DNA of 64,000 nucleotides from JBCAXA01 sp038534295 (GCA_038534295.1 JBCAXA010000002.1:620001-684000), one strand, 5' to 3'; positions 45,717 through 54,890 are shown, numbered from the stretch's first letter. The notes: generated by a model from the letters alone, not told the origin. Translations and numbers: made by a program.

Positions 45717-46625
45717 TTACGACTCGCTGGCCGCAAGACGGGTTGGCGCATTCCGACAAAGGCGTTCGACGGCGACATGGCGAATGTCTTTGTAGGGCGT
45801 TACGGCGAAGTAGTCTTCAAAGACCGTATCGGCAGTCCCAATCGCGACGAGTCGATACATGCGCCGAACCTCTGCCTCAATAGCGGCCGGTGCGACAATC
45901 ACGCCGGTACCCGCTTGGCCGAAGGCTTTCATCAATGCGCTGTCGTCGAACTCACCGACCACCAAAGGCTGTACGTCATGATCGTCCAGCCAACGATCGA
46001 TGCGACCGCGCAGCGCCGAGGTCGGCGCCGGCAACAGCATCGGCGCAGCGTTAAGGCTTTGCGGGAAGCGTCGTCTCAGCTTCCGGGCGAGTTCACTGCG
46101 AGCCATGAAACAAAGCGGGCTGCGCCCGAGTCGATGGCCGTACACCGACAGACTGAGTCCGCTCGGCACCGGCTGGTCGGCCAGCACGACATCAAGCCTG
46201 TGTACCGCGAGGTCCGCCAAGAGCTGCTCGTAAGGCCCTTCCCGGCACTTCAATCGCACGCCTTGCTCGTGCTCGAGCGCGCCGCCTAGCAAGCGTTCGG
46301 CGATGAGTTTCGGGATCGAGTCGACAATACCCGCGCGCAGCGACACCAGCGCAGCGCCCGATTGCGATTGCACGAAGCTCGCCAATTCTGCGCCACGACC
46401 AAATATGTCGTCACAATAGTCACTGACCGCATGCCCGAACTCGGTCAACTCGAGCCGCCGGCCAGTGCGGTGGAATAGCGGCTGGCCGAGCGCTTCTTCC
46501 AACTGGCGCAGCTGACCGCTGATGGTCTGTGGCGTGATGAAATTTTGGGTCGCAGCAGCCGCGACGCTACCGCTTCGAGCGACGGACCAGAAGTACAGCA
46601 AGTGGTTGTAGTTCAGATGTCTCAT
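45717..46625 (-). CDS. LysR family regulator, NhaR-like
   Basis: The N-terminal region LNYNHLLYFWSVARSGSVAA and ITPQTISGQLRQLEEALGQP is the signature of NhaR, the sodium-responsive activator of nhaA and other targets in E. coli. The C-terminal effector domain follows. The gene is divergent from the HPF/sodium-channel pair with a 112-bp shared region, so it likely controls that operon in response to Na+. An nhaA gene itself exists only as a relic 28 kb away. Confidence 0.9.
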   Translation of the reverse strand: MRHLNYNHLLYFWSVARSGSVAAAATQNFITPQTISGQLRQLEEALGQPLFHRTGRRLELTEFGHAVSDYCDDIFGRGAELASFVQSQSGAALVSLRAGIVDSIPKLIAERLLGGALEHEQGVRLKCREGPYEQLLADLAVHRLDVVLADQPVPSGLSLSVYGHRLGRSPLCFMARSELARKLRRRFPQSLNAAPMLLPAPTSALRGRIDRWLDDHDVQPLVVGEFDDSALMKAFGQAGTGVIVAPAAIEAEVRRMYRLVAIGTADTVFEDYFAVTPYKDIRHVAVERLCRNAPTRLAASES

Positions 46626-46737
46626 CGGTCAAAAGTGCCCGCCAGTTTTGTCGAAAATTTCGAAGCAAGTAATCACTTAATTCGAGTATACCGATAACGT
46701 GAACGTCGCGATAATCAGCAGCGATACGGAGGTGCTC

Positions 46738-47085
46738 ATGGACGTACAAATTCATTCCTGCGACTTCCCGCTTACAGGCGCGTTGCGACGATTCACCCAA
46801 CGACGTCTCATCGGTATCACCGAACGCTTCGGAGCGACTATCGGCTCCATGCGAGTTCATTTTAGAGACATCAACGGACCCAAGGGCGGTGTCGACAAAT
46901 CGGTGCGGGTGCAGATCTTTGTTCCGAGTCGGCGCCCGATCGTTATCGAGACCCGCCACGAGGATCTCTACGCCGCGATCACGATTACTGCGCGACGATT
47001 GTCGCGCGCCGTGCAACGCAGCAAAGACCGGCTTCGCGAAATTTCGCGGAGCGACGCGCCCCGATACAGCGGAGTTCTTGAGTGA
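46738..47085 (+). CDS. Short ribosome hibernation factor-like protein (HPF/RaiA)
   Basis: The 115-residue product has the HPF/RaiA domain: strands around DVQIHSCDFPLTGALRRFTQ, then helix-strand elements with VRVQIFVPSRRPIVIETRHE and DLYAAITITARRLSRAVQR. It lacks the long-HPF C-terminal dimerisation domain. Its strongly basic second helix would fit the 30S decoding region. ATG 46738 has GGAGG six bases upstream; GTG 46699 is not needed. The stop overlaps the sodium channel start (GTGA at 47082-47085), so translation of the pair is coupled. Confidence 0.82.
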   Translation: MDVQIHSCDFPLTGALRRFTQRRLIGITERFGATIGSMRVHFRDINGPKGGVDKSVRVQIFVPSRRPIVIETRHEDLYAAITITARRLSRAVQRSKDRLREISRSDAPRYSGVLE

Positions 47086-47939
47086 GTGAGCTTCAGTCGG
47101 CTCGACCACCGCAACGTTTCGAGCCAGACATTCAGCGCTTCGTCGAGTCGGTTGCGTTTCGGGCACTCGTAACTGCAACGATCATCGTCAACGCGGTCAC
47201 GCTCGGCCTCGAGACATCGCCAACCGCCGTGCTCCGATTCGGGCCGCTCCTCGACGCCGTTGACTCGGCGGCGTTGTGGCTATTTACCGTCGAAATGGCA
47301 TTGAAGCTGGTTGCGTACCGCACTCGGTTCTTTGCGAGTTCATGGAATGCATTCGATCTCGCCATCGTGGCGATCGCTTGGATTCCGGCGTCGGGGCCGC
47401 TGTCGGTGCTCCGCGCGCTGCGCATCGTGCGGGTGCTCCGCCTGATATCGCTCGTGCCCGACATGCGCCACGTCGTCGGTGCGTTGCTTCGCGCTCTGCC
47501 CGGCATGGGTTCGGTGTTGGCGGTGCTCGCATTGGTTTTCTATATATCAGCCGTGATCGCGACAAACCTTTACGGCGGCGTCTACCCCGCTTGGTTTGGA
47601 TCGGTCGGCGAGTCGATGTTCACGTTGTTCCAAATCATGACGCTCGAGAGCTGGGCTATGGGCATCGTCCGACCCGTCATGGAGTCTTTTCCGAGCGCTT
47701 GGTTGTTTTTCGTGCCATTCGTCATCGTCACGAGTTTCGCCGTTCTCAATCTTTTCATCGCGCTGATTGTCCACGCGATGCATGCGGTACGGGACGCCGA
47801 TACGGAGAAAACCTGCGGCAACGACGAGCGCACGATGCTTATGACGGAAATCTTGTCGTTGAACGTCGAGGTGCGCAGACTGCGTCGCGAGCTCGAGCAG
47901 CGCGGTGCCAACGCAACGGTGAGCAGCGACGATCGCTAA
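47082..47939 (+). CDS. Bacterial voltage-gated sodium channel (NaChBac/BacNav family)
   Basis: A six-helix single-domain channel of 285 residues that should form tetramers. S4 carries regularly spaced Arg at 111, 114, 117 and 120 (VLRALRIVRVLRLISL). The pore helix/selectivity filter reads TLESWAM at 187-193, almost the NaChBac/NavAb filter. S6 (VPFVIVTSFAVLNLFIALIV) is followed by a polar neck and a C-terminal heptad segment (LMTEILSLNVEVRRLRRELE) fitting the tetrameric coiled coil. It is coupled to the HPF gene. Na+ influx role in motility, pH or chemotaxis is known for relatives. Confidence 0.93.
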   Translation: MSELQSARPPQRFEPDIQRFVESVAFRALVTATIIVNAVTLGLETSPTAVLRFGPLLDAVDSAALWLFTVEMALKLVAYRTRFFASSWNAFDLAIVAIAWIPASGPLSVLRALRIVRVLRLISLVPDMRHVVGALLRALPGMGSVLAVLALVFYISAVIATNLYGGVYPAWFGSVGESMFTLFQIMTLESWAMGIVRPVMESFPSAWLFFVPFVIVTSFAVLNLFIALIVHAMHAVRDADTEKTCGNDERTMLMTEILSLNVEVRRLRRELEQRGANATVSSDDR

Positions 47940-48337
47940 TCGCAGCGGTGCATCGGCAAATCGTCGATGCGCGTGGGCTGGCGTGAGTCGAGACTTGCGG
48001 GACGTTCAAACACCCATGTCAGCGAATCAGCGACTCGGTCGTGCGTAAACCACCACTCACTGCCATCGGCGAATTCGACGCGCGTCAGCCCGTACGACGA
48101 CTCAGAATGCAGCCGGATCCAAGCATCGATGAATTGCCCGTCGTCAACCAGCAGTGTGGCATCGTTGCCGGTCGTCACCCACAGGCGCGACGGGGCGATG
48201 TGCAGTCGCGCGTCAGCACACGAGAACCCCGGCCAGTTCCAAGCCCCGGTCAACGATTCCGGCGCGTGCAGACCTGCTGGCAGCAGCGAAATCGTTGCAG
48301 CTGCCGCGCGGACGACGCCTGTCGCGACGCTAATCAC
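47936..48337 (-). CDS. Small hypothetical protein downstream of GST
   Basis: A 133-residue protein with an Ala-rich hydrophobic N-terminus (ISVATGVVRAAAATISLLPA) that may be a signal peptide, then a beta-rich part (GAWNWPGFSCADARLHIAPS, WWFTHDRVADSLTWVFE). GTG 48337 gives a GTGA overlap with the GST stop, the reason for this choice over a longer frame to 48376. Its stop overlaps that of the convergent channel. Family not recognised. Confidence 0.6.
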   Translation of the reverse strand: MISVATGVVRAAAATISLLPAGLHAPESLTGAWNWPGFSCADARLHIAPSRLWVTTGNDATLLVDDGQFIDAWIRLHSESSYGLTRVEFADGSEWWFTHDRVADSLTWVFERPASLDSRQPTRIDDLPMHRCD

Positions 48338-48963
48338 GCAGCTGCGCTCGGGCGAGCGGCAACGCGTTGGTGCCAACGATGCACGGCCGGGTACTGGGCT
48401 GGATGCGTAAGCTCGGCCGAGTAAGCGAAGTCGACGGCCGCGAACGCGGTTAGATCCGCGTAACTGAACGACGCGCGTGCGAGGTAATCATGGCCAGCGA
48501 GCTGCTCATCGAGCATCGCGAAGAAAACCTCGACACGGCGCTTGCCGCGCTCGACGAGTTCTGGGAGCTGGGCGAACGCGATCGGCCCAGGCAGTGCTCG
48601 GTCGACGAGGGTTGGCGATGCATTGCGGACCGATTCCGAGATTGCAGCGAATCCGTGCTGCTCACAGATTGCACCCCACATGGCAATGGATGCTTTTTCG
48701 TTAGCGGTCGCGCCCAACAAATTGGGCGCTGGCTCGATCGCTTCGAGATAGACCGCTATGGCCAGATTCTCGGACAGCGCGTCGCCGTTATCGGTCAGCA
48801 AAACCGGTACTGTGCCGCGCGGATTCAACGCAAGAAACTCGTCCCCGAGCTGCTCGCGCGCGGCGAGATCGACGCTACGTTTAGTGATGTCGAGCTGCTT
48901 CTCGGCGGCGAACATGCGCGCTCGGCGCGTGCTTGGCGTCGCTGGATGATCGAACAACAACAT
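48334..48963 (-). CDS. Glutathione S-transferase
   Basis: Thioredoxin-fold N-terminal domain with the TVPVLLTDNGDALSENLAIAVYLE segment (cis-Pro and the ES-type glutathione contact), helical C-terminal domain ending in HRWHQRVAARPS. Residues 1-15 (MLLFDHPATPSTRRA) place Ser/Thr-type catalytic residues as in nu/theta-like bacterial GSTs. It lies 3 bases after the MAPEG gene: a membrane and a soluble glutathione enzyme in one unit. Confidence 0.92.
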   Translation of the reverse strand: MLLFDHPATPSTRRARMFAAEKQLDITKRSVDLAAREQLGDEFLALNPRGTVPVLLTDNGDALSENLAIAVYLEAIEPAPNLLGATANEKASIAMWGAICEQHGFAAISESVRNASPTLVDRALPGPIAFAQLPELVERGKRRVEVFFAMLDEQLAGHDYLARASFSYADLTAFAAVDFAYSAELTHPAQYPAVHRWHQRVAARPSAAA

Positions 48964-48966
48964 GGC

Positions 48967-49395
48967 TTAAGCAACCACGCCGCTGAGCTGCCACAACAGC
49001 AAGACACCAAGGCCGAAGCCAACGGCGAGTGTCCCGAAGCCACCCACACCGCGTAGCAAGAAAAACACCTTACTGCCCTCGTGCCCGTGCGAGCCGGCCA
49101 GCGAGGTAAAGGCCAACGCATGCGAGAGTCGCGCAACGATGAAGGCGGCGCCGAATCCTGCGACCACCGCGGTCGGTGTACCGACCAGCTCTGTCACGAC
49201 GAGGACGGCAAGAAATAGCGCCGAATTCTCGGCAAGATTGCCGTGGCGGCGAATCTTTCGTTCGAGATCGGCGTCGTCACCAAAGCCCACGCCAACACCC
49301 GTTTGGAATCGATGCAGGCCAACAGTCAACATTAGAACAGTTTGGAGAATGATCAGCGCCGCGGCCGTATACGCCGCGACTAGCGGAAAGGTCAT
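48967..49395 (-). CDS. MAPEG family membrane protein
   Basis: Four predicted helices in 142 residues. ERKIRRHGNLAENSALFLAV is the MAPEG core with the Arg/Asn/Glu ligands of glutathione, and VARLSHALAF follows. ATG 49395 has AAGGAG nine bases upstream. MAPEG proteins are integral-membrane glutathione-dependent enzymes; the GST behind it fits a shared detoxification role. Confidence 0.92.
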   Translation of the reverse strand: MTFPLVAAYTAAALIILQTVLMLTVGLHRFQTGVGVGFGDDADLERKIRRHGNLAENSALFLAVLVVTELVGTPTAVVAGFGAAFIVARLSHALAFTSLAGSHGHEGSKVFFLLRGVGGFGTLAVGFGLGVLLLWQLSGVVA

Positions 49396-49427
49396 TGTTT
49401 TGAGCTCCTTAGGTTGCTTCGTATCAA

Positions 49428-49691
49428 TTAGCGCCGCGTTACTACGACGATCGGCACAACTTCGGTCGCGCCGATCGCAAAGTCGCCAAGCTGTTGCAGG
49501 CAATGCAGCGCCGGCGCGTTGCGCCAGCCGGTTCCAGCCGATGCCGGCCCGCCTAGCGCGACCCCGATGCTCGCGCCGTTGCGCGGTAATTGCGTGCCGA
49601 CGATCGCCTTGACGCCGTACTGCTCACGCAACGCTTCGATCGAACTCCAGAAACAATCTGAAAAATGTTCGACAATATGCTGTTTAAACAC
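49428..49691 (-). CDS. Doubtful small ORF or gene remnant
   Basis: The minus-strand frame codes for about 87 residues (AIVGTQLPRNGASIGVALGG near the middle, DFAIGATEVVPIVVVTRR at the end) with GC-ended codons like true genes here. However, GTG 49691 has no ribosome-binding site and the sequence matches no family I know. The rest of the 484-bp gap (49396-49878) shows no gene; it must hold the promoters of MAPEG and LysR. Confidence 0.25.
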   Translation of the reverse strand: MFKQHIVEHFSDCFWSSIEALREQYGVKAIVGTQLPRNGASIGVALGGPASAGTGWRNAPALHCLQQLGDFAIGATEVVPIVVVTRR

Positions 49692-49878
49692 AAGAAATAG
49701 ATGGTCTGGGGAGGTTGATATGGGCAAGCTACTTGGTTTCCATCGTTGTTTAAGGCCGACAACCCGCAACGCTAGTGGCGTAAAAATGCGTCGTCAATAT
49801 CCTTTTGAGCAACTTTCTGTTGCGTATTTTCGCCGGCCTCGTGTTCAATACCGAACCGGGCCATTGGGTTGAGTCGGT

Positions 49879-50763
49879 ATGGATTGGGAAGACATCAAGA
49901 CGTTCGCGGCAGTGGCGCGTCACGGGACGGTGCGTCGCGCCGGTGCCGCCCTGCGAGTCCATCACTCCACGGTCAGTCGGCGACTTGAGCGCCTTGAGCA
50001 AGACGTTTCGGTGCGTTTACTGGACCGGCGGCCCGAAGGCCTGATGCTGACCGAAGCCGGTGAGGAATTGCTGACCGTGGCGGAACAAATGGAGGGCAGT
50101 CTTTTCAACGTTGAACGGCAAATCGCCGGCCGCGACGCAGAGCTTTCTGGCCAACTGACGGTGACGCTGCCGGAACCACTGGCCTCGCACGTACTCGTGC
50201 CGCGACTCGACCGGTTTATTGCCGAGTGCCCTGCTCTGGATCTGCGCGTTCTCGCCACCGGAGATTTGCTCGACGTGTCACGTCGAGAAGCCGAGGTTGC
50301 GATACGTTGCGACAACAACCCGCCCGAGACGTTGGTCGGCAAACGCTTGTTCCCGTATTACGTGACGGTGTATGCCGCCGAGGGTTACCTCGAGCAGCGA
50401 GATCTGGCGGCGCAACCAGAAGCTGGCCGTTGGCTAGGCTTTGCTGCCGACGAGGGCCGCTATCCCGAATGGGCGGCGGATACCGAGTTTGGGCGCGTGC
50501 CCGCGTGGGGGGTGTTTCCCGAACTCGCGACCCAAATTGCGGCGGTCAAAGCGGGCATTGGGCTTGCAATTTTGCCGTGCTTGGTCGGCGATGCGACGCC
50601 TGGACTGGTTCGAGCGACGCAGCGCGACCCCGTACCGTCGCGCGATATCTGGGTGTTGACCCATCGCGACTTGCGGCGCACCGCGCGAATACGGGCATTC
50701 ATGCAATTTGCGGAGACCGTGTTGCAGGAATGCCGTCCTCAATTGACCGGTAGCGTGACATAG
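49879..50763 (+). CDS. LysR family transcriptional regulator
   Basis: Winged-helix domain MDWEDIKTFAAVARHGTVRR with VHHSTVSRRLERLEQDVSVR, followed by a type-2 periplasmic-binding effector domain (LDVSRREAEVAIRCDNNPPE). Length 294 is standard. The gene for a 2-hydroxychromene-2-carboxylate isomerase homologue starts 21 bases later on the same strand, an arrangement that suggests it controls that gene along with its own. Confidence 0.93.
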   Translation: MDWEDIKTFAAVARHGTVRRAGAALRVHHSTVSRRLERLEQDVSVRLLDRRPEGLMLTEAGEELLTVAEQMEGSLFNVERQIAGRDAELSGQLTVTLPEPLASHVLVPRLDRFIAECPALDLRVLATGDLLDVSRREAEVAIRCDNNPPETLVGKRLFPYYVTVYAAEGYLEQRDLAAQPEAGRWLGFAADEGRYPEWAADTEFGRVPAWGVFPELATQIAAVKAGIGLAILPCLVGDATPGLVRATQRDPVPSRDIWVLTHRDLRRTARIRAFMQFAETVLQECRPQLTGSVT

Positions 50764-50784
50764 TTGCTCACCCGAGCTGCAAAG

Positions 50785-51432
50785 ATGAACGTCATGACCT
50801 CGGCCAACTGGTACTTCGATTACGTATCGCCGTTTCCCTATCTGCAGTTGATGCGCTTTGGCGAACTGCCGGCCGACCTCGAAATACGGCCGAAGCCCAT
50901 TTTGCTGGCGGCTCTGTTGAATCACTGGGGTCACAAGGGACCGGCGGAGATACCGGCAAAGCGACGTCAAACGTACTACTACGCGTCGTGGCAGGCGGCT
51001 CGCCGCGGCGTCGATTTTGCTTGGCCGCCGCGACACCCGTTCAACTCACTGGCGTTGCTGCGCCTGACGATCGTTGCGGGCGGATCGCTGGATGTGATCA
51101 AGACCACCTATCGCCACGTGTTCGGCACCGGCCACGACGGCCAGGACACGGCAAGCATCAATCAGCTTGCCGAGCAACTCGGTGTAGCGGACTGGCAGTC
51201 GCGCGTTGCCGACCCTGCCGTGAAAGCAGCTGTACGGGCCAACACCGACGAGGCGATCGAGCGCGGTGTCTACGGCGTACCGACGATCAGCGTGGCCGAG
51301 CAGCTGTTTTGGGGCGATGACATGCTGCCGATGCTGCTCGATTTCTTGCGCGATCCGATGCTGTTCGATCGTGCGCCGTATAGCGCGCTCGACTCGATTC
51401 CGCCGGCGGCAGAGCGTCGTTCGCGGCCTTGA
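50785..51432 (+). CDS. 2-hydroxychromene-2-carboxylate isomerase family (DsbA-like fold)
   Basis: A thioredoxin-fold protein of the kappa-GST/HCCA isomerase group: NWYFDYVSPFPYLQLMRF has the Ser of the active-site SP motif in place of Cys, and GVYGVPTISVAEQLFWGDD provides the cis-Pro. In naphthalene degradation this family isomerises hydroxychromene carboxylate with glutathione; no ring-cleavage genes lie here, so the substrate may differ. ATG 50785 or 50794 may be the start. Confidence 0.88.
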   Translation: MNVMTSANWYFDYVSPFPYLQLMRFGELPADLEIRPKPILLAALLNHWGHKGPAEIPAKRRQTYYYASWQAARRGVDFAWPPRHPFNSLALLRLTIVAGGSLDVIKTTYRHVFGTGHDGQDTASINQLAEQLGVADWQSRVADPAVKAAVRANTDEAIERGVYGVPTISVAEQLFWGDDMLPMLLDFLRDPMLFDRAPYSALDSIPPAAERRSRP

Positions 51433-51546
51433 GCGCCTGCACTACGGTTTCTCATTGGCATCTGAAGGCCGCAATTAAACATAAACGCTCGTTCGTAAGC
51501 CGCCGGCGACCCGCCAAAAACACTTGAGCGAAAGCCGCCAAGTTGT

Positions 51547-51586
51547 TAAGAAAACCGTAAGAATTCGACGCTAAATTTTTCTTAAG
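51547..51586. promoter_or_regulatory. AT-rich inverted repeat upstream of CadC-like regulator
   Basis: TTAAGAAAA at 51547-51555 and TTTTCTTAA at 51578-51586 are a perfect 9-bp inverted repeat, in an AT-rich patch of otherwise GC-rich DNA 45 bp before the regulator start. Possible autoregulatory site or promoter element. Confidence 0.3.
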
Positions 51587-51631
51587 TCACGCACCGGGTT
51601 GCCCGTTTGGCTACCCACGCTCGTGCCTTGA

Positions 51632-53560
51632 ATGCGTCAGCAGCAAATTCGGCGATACAACGTGGCGAACACCAGACTCTGGGCCGTAGATCAGGATCGG
51701 CCGTTCCTTTTGGCCGGCAGGCATATTGATCCCGCCAAGCGCACGGTGACGTCGGATCGGGGCACCGCTACGGTCGAGCCGCGTGTGCTTGCCGTGCTGC
51801 TGCAGCTCGTCGCCGCCCCACACGAAACGGTACGTCGCGAACACCTCATCGATGCAGTGTGGCCGGGTTCGCCAGGCGCTGAGTCGTCACTGTCCAACGC
51901 GATCTCGTTGCTGCGTCAGGCGCTCGATGACCGCGGTCATGCGTCGGAACGGCTGATTCGCACGATACCGAAACTTGGGTATCGGCTGACGGTAGAGCCG
52001 CAGCCGCTGTCCGACGGTAGCACGAGCGACGATGCCGCAAATGTCGTCTCGGTAGAGCGATCGCCGACGAAGCGCCGCTGGTGGGCCGCTGCTGCAGTGG
52101 CGGCAATGGCGATGGTCGCTCTGATATTAATCCAAAGCGACAAGCCGCTGGTGGCAGACCCGGATCGCCCTGACCTCGTATTCATTGCCATGATACCGCT
52201 GGAGGCCGCCGACGATCAGCAACCGCTCGCATACGGTTTGGCCCGCGATGCGAACGAGCTGTTGTCACGCAGCGGTCGCTACCGGGTAGCAGACACATCA
52301 GAGGTCTATCAGGTGGCGAACGGGGCGTTGCGCGCGGATGTTGAGATTCGCACGCAGCTGGCGGTTACGGACGACGGTATCGTTGCAACGACGACCTGGA
52401 TCGACACGCAAGACGACGACGTACTGTCGCTACGGCGTGTAGAGGCCAAGCCTGGATCTGTGTTGAAACTGCGCCGCGACTGGCTCGAGGCTGTCGTTGT
52501 CGAAACGGCGCTCGCCGTTAGCACGGTGGCACGCAAGCGGCCATCCTCATTTGCGTCAAGCGGCGAACCGGTGCCCGATATCGACCAGTTTCTGCGCCAG
52601 CCGCCGAGCGAAAACCTCGAAGCTTACGAGGCTTTCCTGCAAGGCTACTACGCCTACGATCAATACACCCAGGACGGCCTGAAGCGAGCAATCGAACATC
52701 TCGAGAAGGCGCTAGAGCTCGATCCGCAGTTTGCCGAGGCGCATTCGATCCTAGGCAGCGTGTATTTGCATGCCGGCTCGCACCAAGGGTTTTTGCCGCC
52801 GGTCCAAACACGACAAAAAGCGCGCGATGCGCTGCTGGCGGCCGTCACGCTGCGGCCCGACCTCGTGGATGCGCGTGATGCCCTTGCCGACTTTTATAAC
52901 TGCATCGACCGCCGGCCGCTGCTCGCGATGCGCACGTTCGAGGGCGCGTTTCAAATCGATGCGAGGATGGCGTCGTCGGGCTACACGCGTCTGCTGCTGC
53001 TGCACGACTCGCCGGAAGCGGCCATTGCACAGATCGAGCGAAATCTCAGTCGTTTTCCGGACAGCATCAATTGGAAACTGATCGCTGCCCAACATTTCAA
53101 AGCCGCGGGGGCCTTCGAACGTGCGTTGGACGAGGCTGAGGCGGCTTATGAGCTTGCGCCGGCTATGTCCGAAGCGCGGCTGACGCGTGCGAAGGTGCTA
53201 TCGGTGCTCGGCGCGCATGATGAGGCGGTGCCGATCTTTGAGGCGCTCTATGGCGAGAATCCGCACTCCGCCCGGCTGGGCGTGTCGCTCGTTGTCGGGT
53301 TGGCGCGAGCGCAACGACTCGACGAAGCGCGCACGGTGCTCGACGGCGTTCTCGCCAGTGGGGCACGCGCATCGAACAGCCATCTCGCGATGGCGTTTGG
53401 ATGGACCGGCGACGTCGATCAAGCGTTCGAGTATCTCGAGGCCGCGCTCAACGAGCGTGAGTTTGGGTTGTGCTATCTCGCCACCGAGCCTATCTACGAA
53501 CCGCTGCGCCCCGATCCGCGGTTCGCCGAGATTCTGCAGCGGATGCGTGGCGCCGGTTAA
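51632..53560 (+). CDS. CadC-like membrane-anchored winged-helix regulator with TPR repeats
   Basis: The N-terminus is an OmpR/PhoB-type winged helix (RGTATVEPRVLAVLLQLVAA, VRREHLIDAVWPGS, IRTIPKLGYRLTVE; residues ~25-120). A single membrane helix (WWAAAAVAAMAMVALILIQS, around 148-168) links it to an extracytoplasmic region with an AAT-like strand domain and TPR repeats (AIEHLEKALELDPQFAEAHS, ERALDEAEAAYELAPAMSEA). This is the ToxR/CadC layout in which a periplasmic sensor acts directly on DNA in the cytoplasm. The ligand is unknown; the only downstream gene is a convergent rhomboid. Confidence 0.92.
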   Translation: MRQQQIRRYNVANTRLWAVDQDRPFLLAGRHIDPAKRTVTSDRGTATVEPRVLAVLLQLVAAPHETVRREHLIDAVWPGSPGAESSLSNAISLLRQALDDRGHASERLIRTIPKLGYRLTVEPQPLSDGSTSDDAANVVSVERSPTKRRWWAAAAVAAMAMVALILIQSDKPLVADPDRPDLVFIAMIPLEAADDQQPLAYGLARDANELLSRSGRYRVADTSEVYQVANGALRADVEIRTQLAVTDDGIVATTTWIDTQDDDVLSLRRVEAKPGSVLKLRRDWLEAVVVETALAVSTVARKRPSSFASSGEPVPDIDQFLRQPPSENLEAYEAFLQGYYAYDQYTQDGLKRAIEHLEKALELDPQFAEAHSILGSVYLHAGSHQGFLPPVQTRQKARDALLAAVTLRPDLVDARDALADFYNCIDRRPLLAMRTFEGAFQIDARMASSGYTRLLLLHDSPEAAIAQIERNLSRFPDSINWKLIAAQHFKAAGAFERALDEAEAAYELAPAMSEARLTRAKVLSVLGAHDEAVPIFEALYGENPHSARLGVSLVVGLARAQRLDEARTVLDGVLASGARASNSHLAMAFGWTGDVDQAFEYLEAALNEREFGLCYLATEPIYEPLRPDPRFAEILQRMRGAG

Positions 53561-54186
53561 CGGCGGGCAAACGTGCGCAACAACAGGTAGCCGGTTGCCA
53601 TGCCGCCTAAGTGCGCGAAGTGCGCGATACTCGAACCGGGTAACCAAATTCCAAGCGTTAGTTCGATCGCGCCGTAGATCAGGACGAAATACTTCGCTTT
53701 GATCGGAATAGGCGGAAACAGCAGCATCAGCGTGCGGTTCGGGTACAGCATGCCGTAGGCGAGCAGTAGCCCGAACACGCTGCCGGAGGCGCCGATCGTC
53801 GGCGATATGCTGCCGGTCGCTGCGGAGAAAACCAATTGCACGATTCCGGCGCCTACCATGCAGCCGAAGTAATAAATCAGGAAGCGATCGGTTCCGAAGT
53901 CATTGGCCAGTGGGCGGCCGAATATCCACAAGGCAAACATGTTGAAGCCAATGTGCGCCAGAACGCTCGGCGAATGGACAAATCCGTACGTAATGAGCTG
54001 CCATGGGCGGAACAGCGCGTCGTCGCCACCGATGGGCCACAAAGCGAGCACATTAATGAGAATTCTTGGCCCAGGTCCCCAATACCACAGCGCGAACAGC
54101 AGCGCGTTTGCCAAAACCAAATACAGTACGAGGTCATTCGGCGTGATTCCGATACGGGAAGCACGTGGGGGTCTCGAGATCAACAA
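53557..54186 (-). CDS. Rhomboid family intramembrane serine protease
   Basis: Six-helix rhomboid of about 210 residues with the catalytic dyad Ser in GASGSVFGLLLAYG and His in AHFAHLGGMATGYLL; HIGFNMFALWIFG supplies the conserved HxxxN. TTG 54186 is chosen since it has an AGGA site and starts just before the first helix; a longer frame to 54387 adds an unlike, low-complexity N-terminus. Its stop codon overlaps that of the CadC-like gene. Confidence 0.9.
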   Translation of the reverse strand: MLISRPPRASRIGITPNDLVLYLVLANALLFALWYWGPGPRILINVLALWPIGGDDALFRPWQLITYGFVHSPSVLAHIGFNMFALWIFGRPLANDFGTDRFLIYYFGCMVGAGIVQLVFSAATGSISPTIGASGSVFGLLLAYGMLYPNRTLMLLFPPIPIKAKYFVLIYGAIELTLGIWLPGSSIAHFAHLGGMATGYLLLRTFARR

Positions 54187-54388
54187 GCGTCGGTCCTGCG
54201 GCGGGCTATAGTGATTTGAGCCGCCGACGCTGTGGGAGGTTCCCAATGCGCCCGGCGATCGCGGAGAATAGCATCTAAAGACGCCCTGCTCCGTGCTTGG
54301 CAAGCAATCCACGGCGGCAATCTCGGCCGATGAAATATTCCACCGAGGTGCGGGGTCTCCTGAGGCAACACTTAAGGAGGACACCACA

Positions 54389-54865
54389 ATGTTTAACCGT
54401 AATTCTCTGCGTCAAGCTTCGTCTCGTTTTGCCTTTCTTTTCAGCTTGCTGCTGTTGCTGCCGGCCACCGAAGCACTGGCGGCCAAGGACCCGGTCTACA
54501 CCGGCGTATTCAGCAATACCGCGCTGAAAGGCTACGACACCGTTGCGTATTTCACCGAAGGTAAGCCCGTCAAAGGCAACAAGAAGTTCACACACAGCTG
54601 GAACGGTGCCGACTGGCAATTCTCGAGCCAGGAAAACCTCGATCTGTTCGCAGCCGATCCAGAAGCCTATGCGCCGCAGTATGGCGGCTACTGTGCGTAC
54701 GCCGTATCGCAGGGCTACACAGCGTCGGGCGATCCGACGGTTTGGAAAATCGTCGACGGCAAACTTTACGTCAATTACAACAAATCGATCGGCAAGAAAT
54801 GGCGCGCCGACCCAGAGAAGTTCATCAAACTCGCGAATGAGAATTGGCCGAAAGTTTTGGGCTAA
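54389..54865 (+). CDS. YHS domain protein, exported
   Basis: A signal peptide (FAFLFSLLLLLPATEALA) precedes a YHS-like domain: TALKGYDTVAYFTEGKPVKG, HSWNGADWQFSSQENLDLF, APQYGGYCAYAVSQGYTASG. In these proteins the Cys of the YHS motif is part of a metal-binding site; here it is in GGYCAYAV. ATG 54389 has AAGGAGG eight bases upstream. The strong terminator directly downstream indicates a single-gene transcript. Confidence 0.92.
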   Translation: MFNRNSLRQASSRFAFLFSLLLLLPATEALAAKDPVYTGVFSNTALKGYDTVAYFTEGKPVKGNKKFTHSWNGADWQFSSQENLDLFAADPEAYAPQYGGYCAYAVSQGYTASGDPTVWKIVDGKLYVNYNKSIGKKWRADPEKFIKLANENWPKVLG

Positions 54866-54890
54866 GACTTCTCAAAACGCAACAAAAAAA

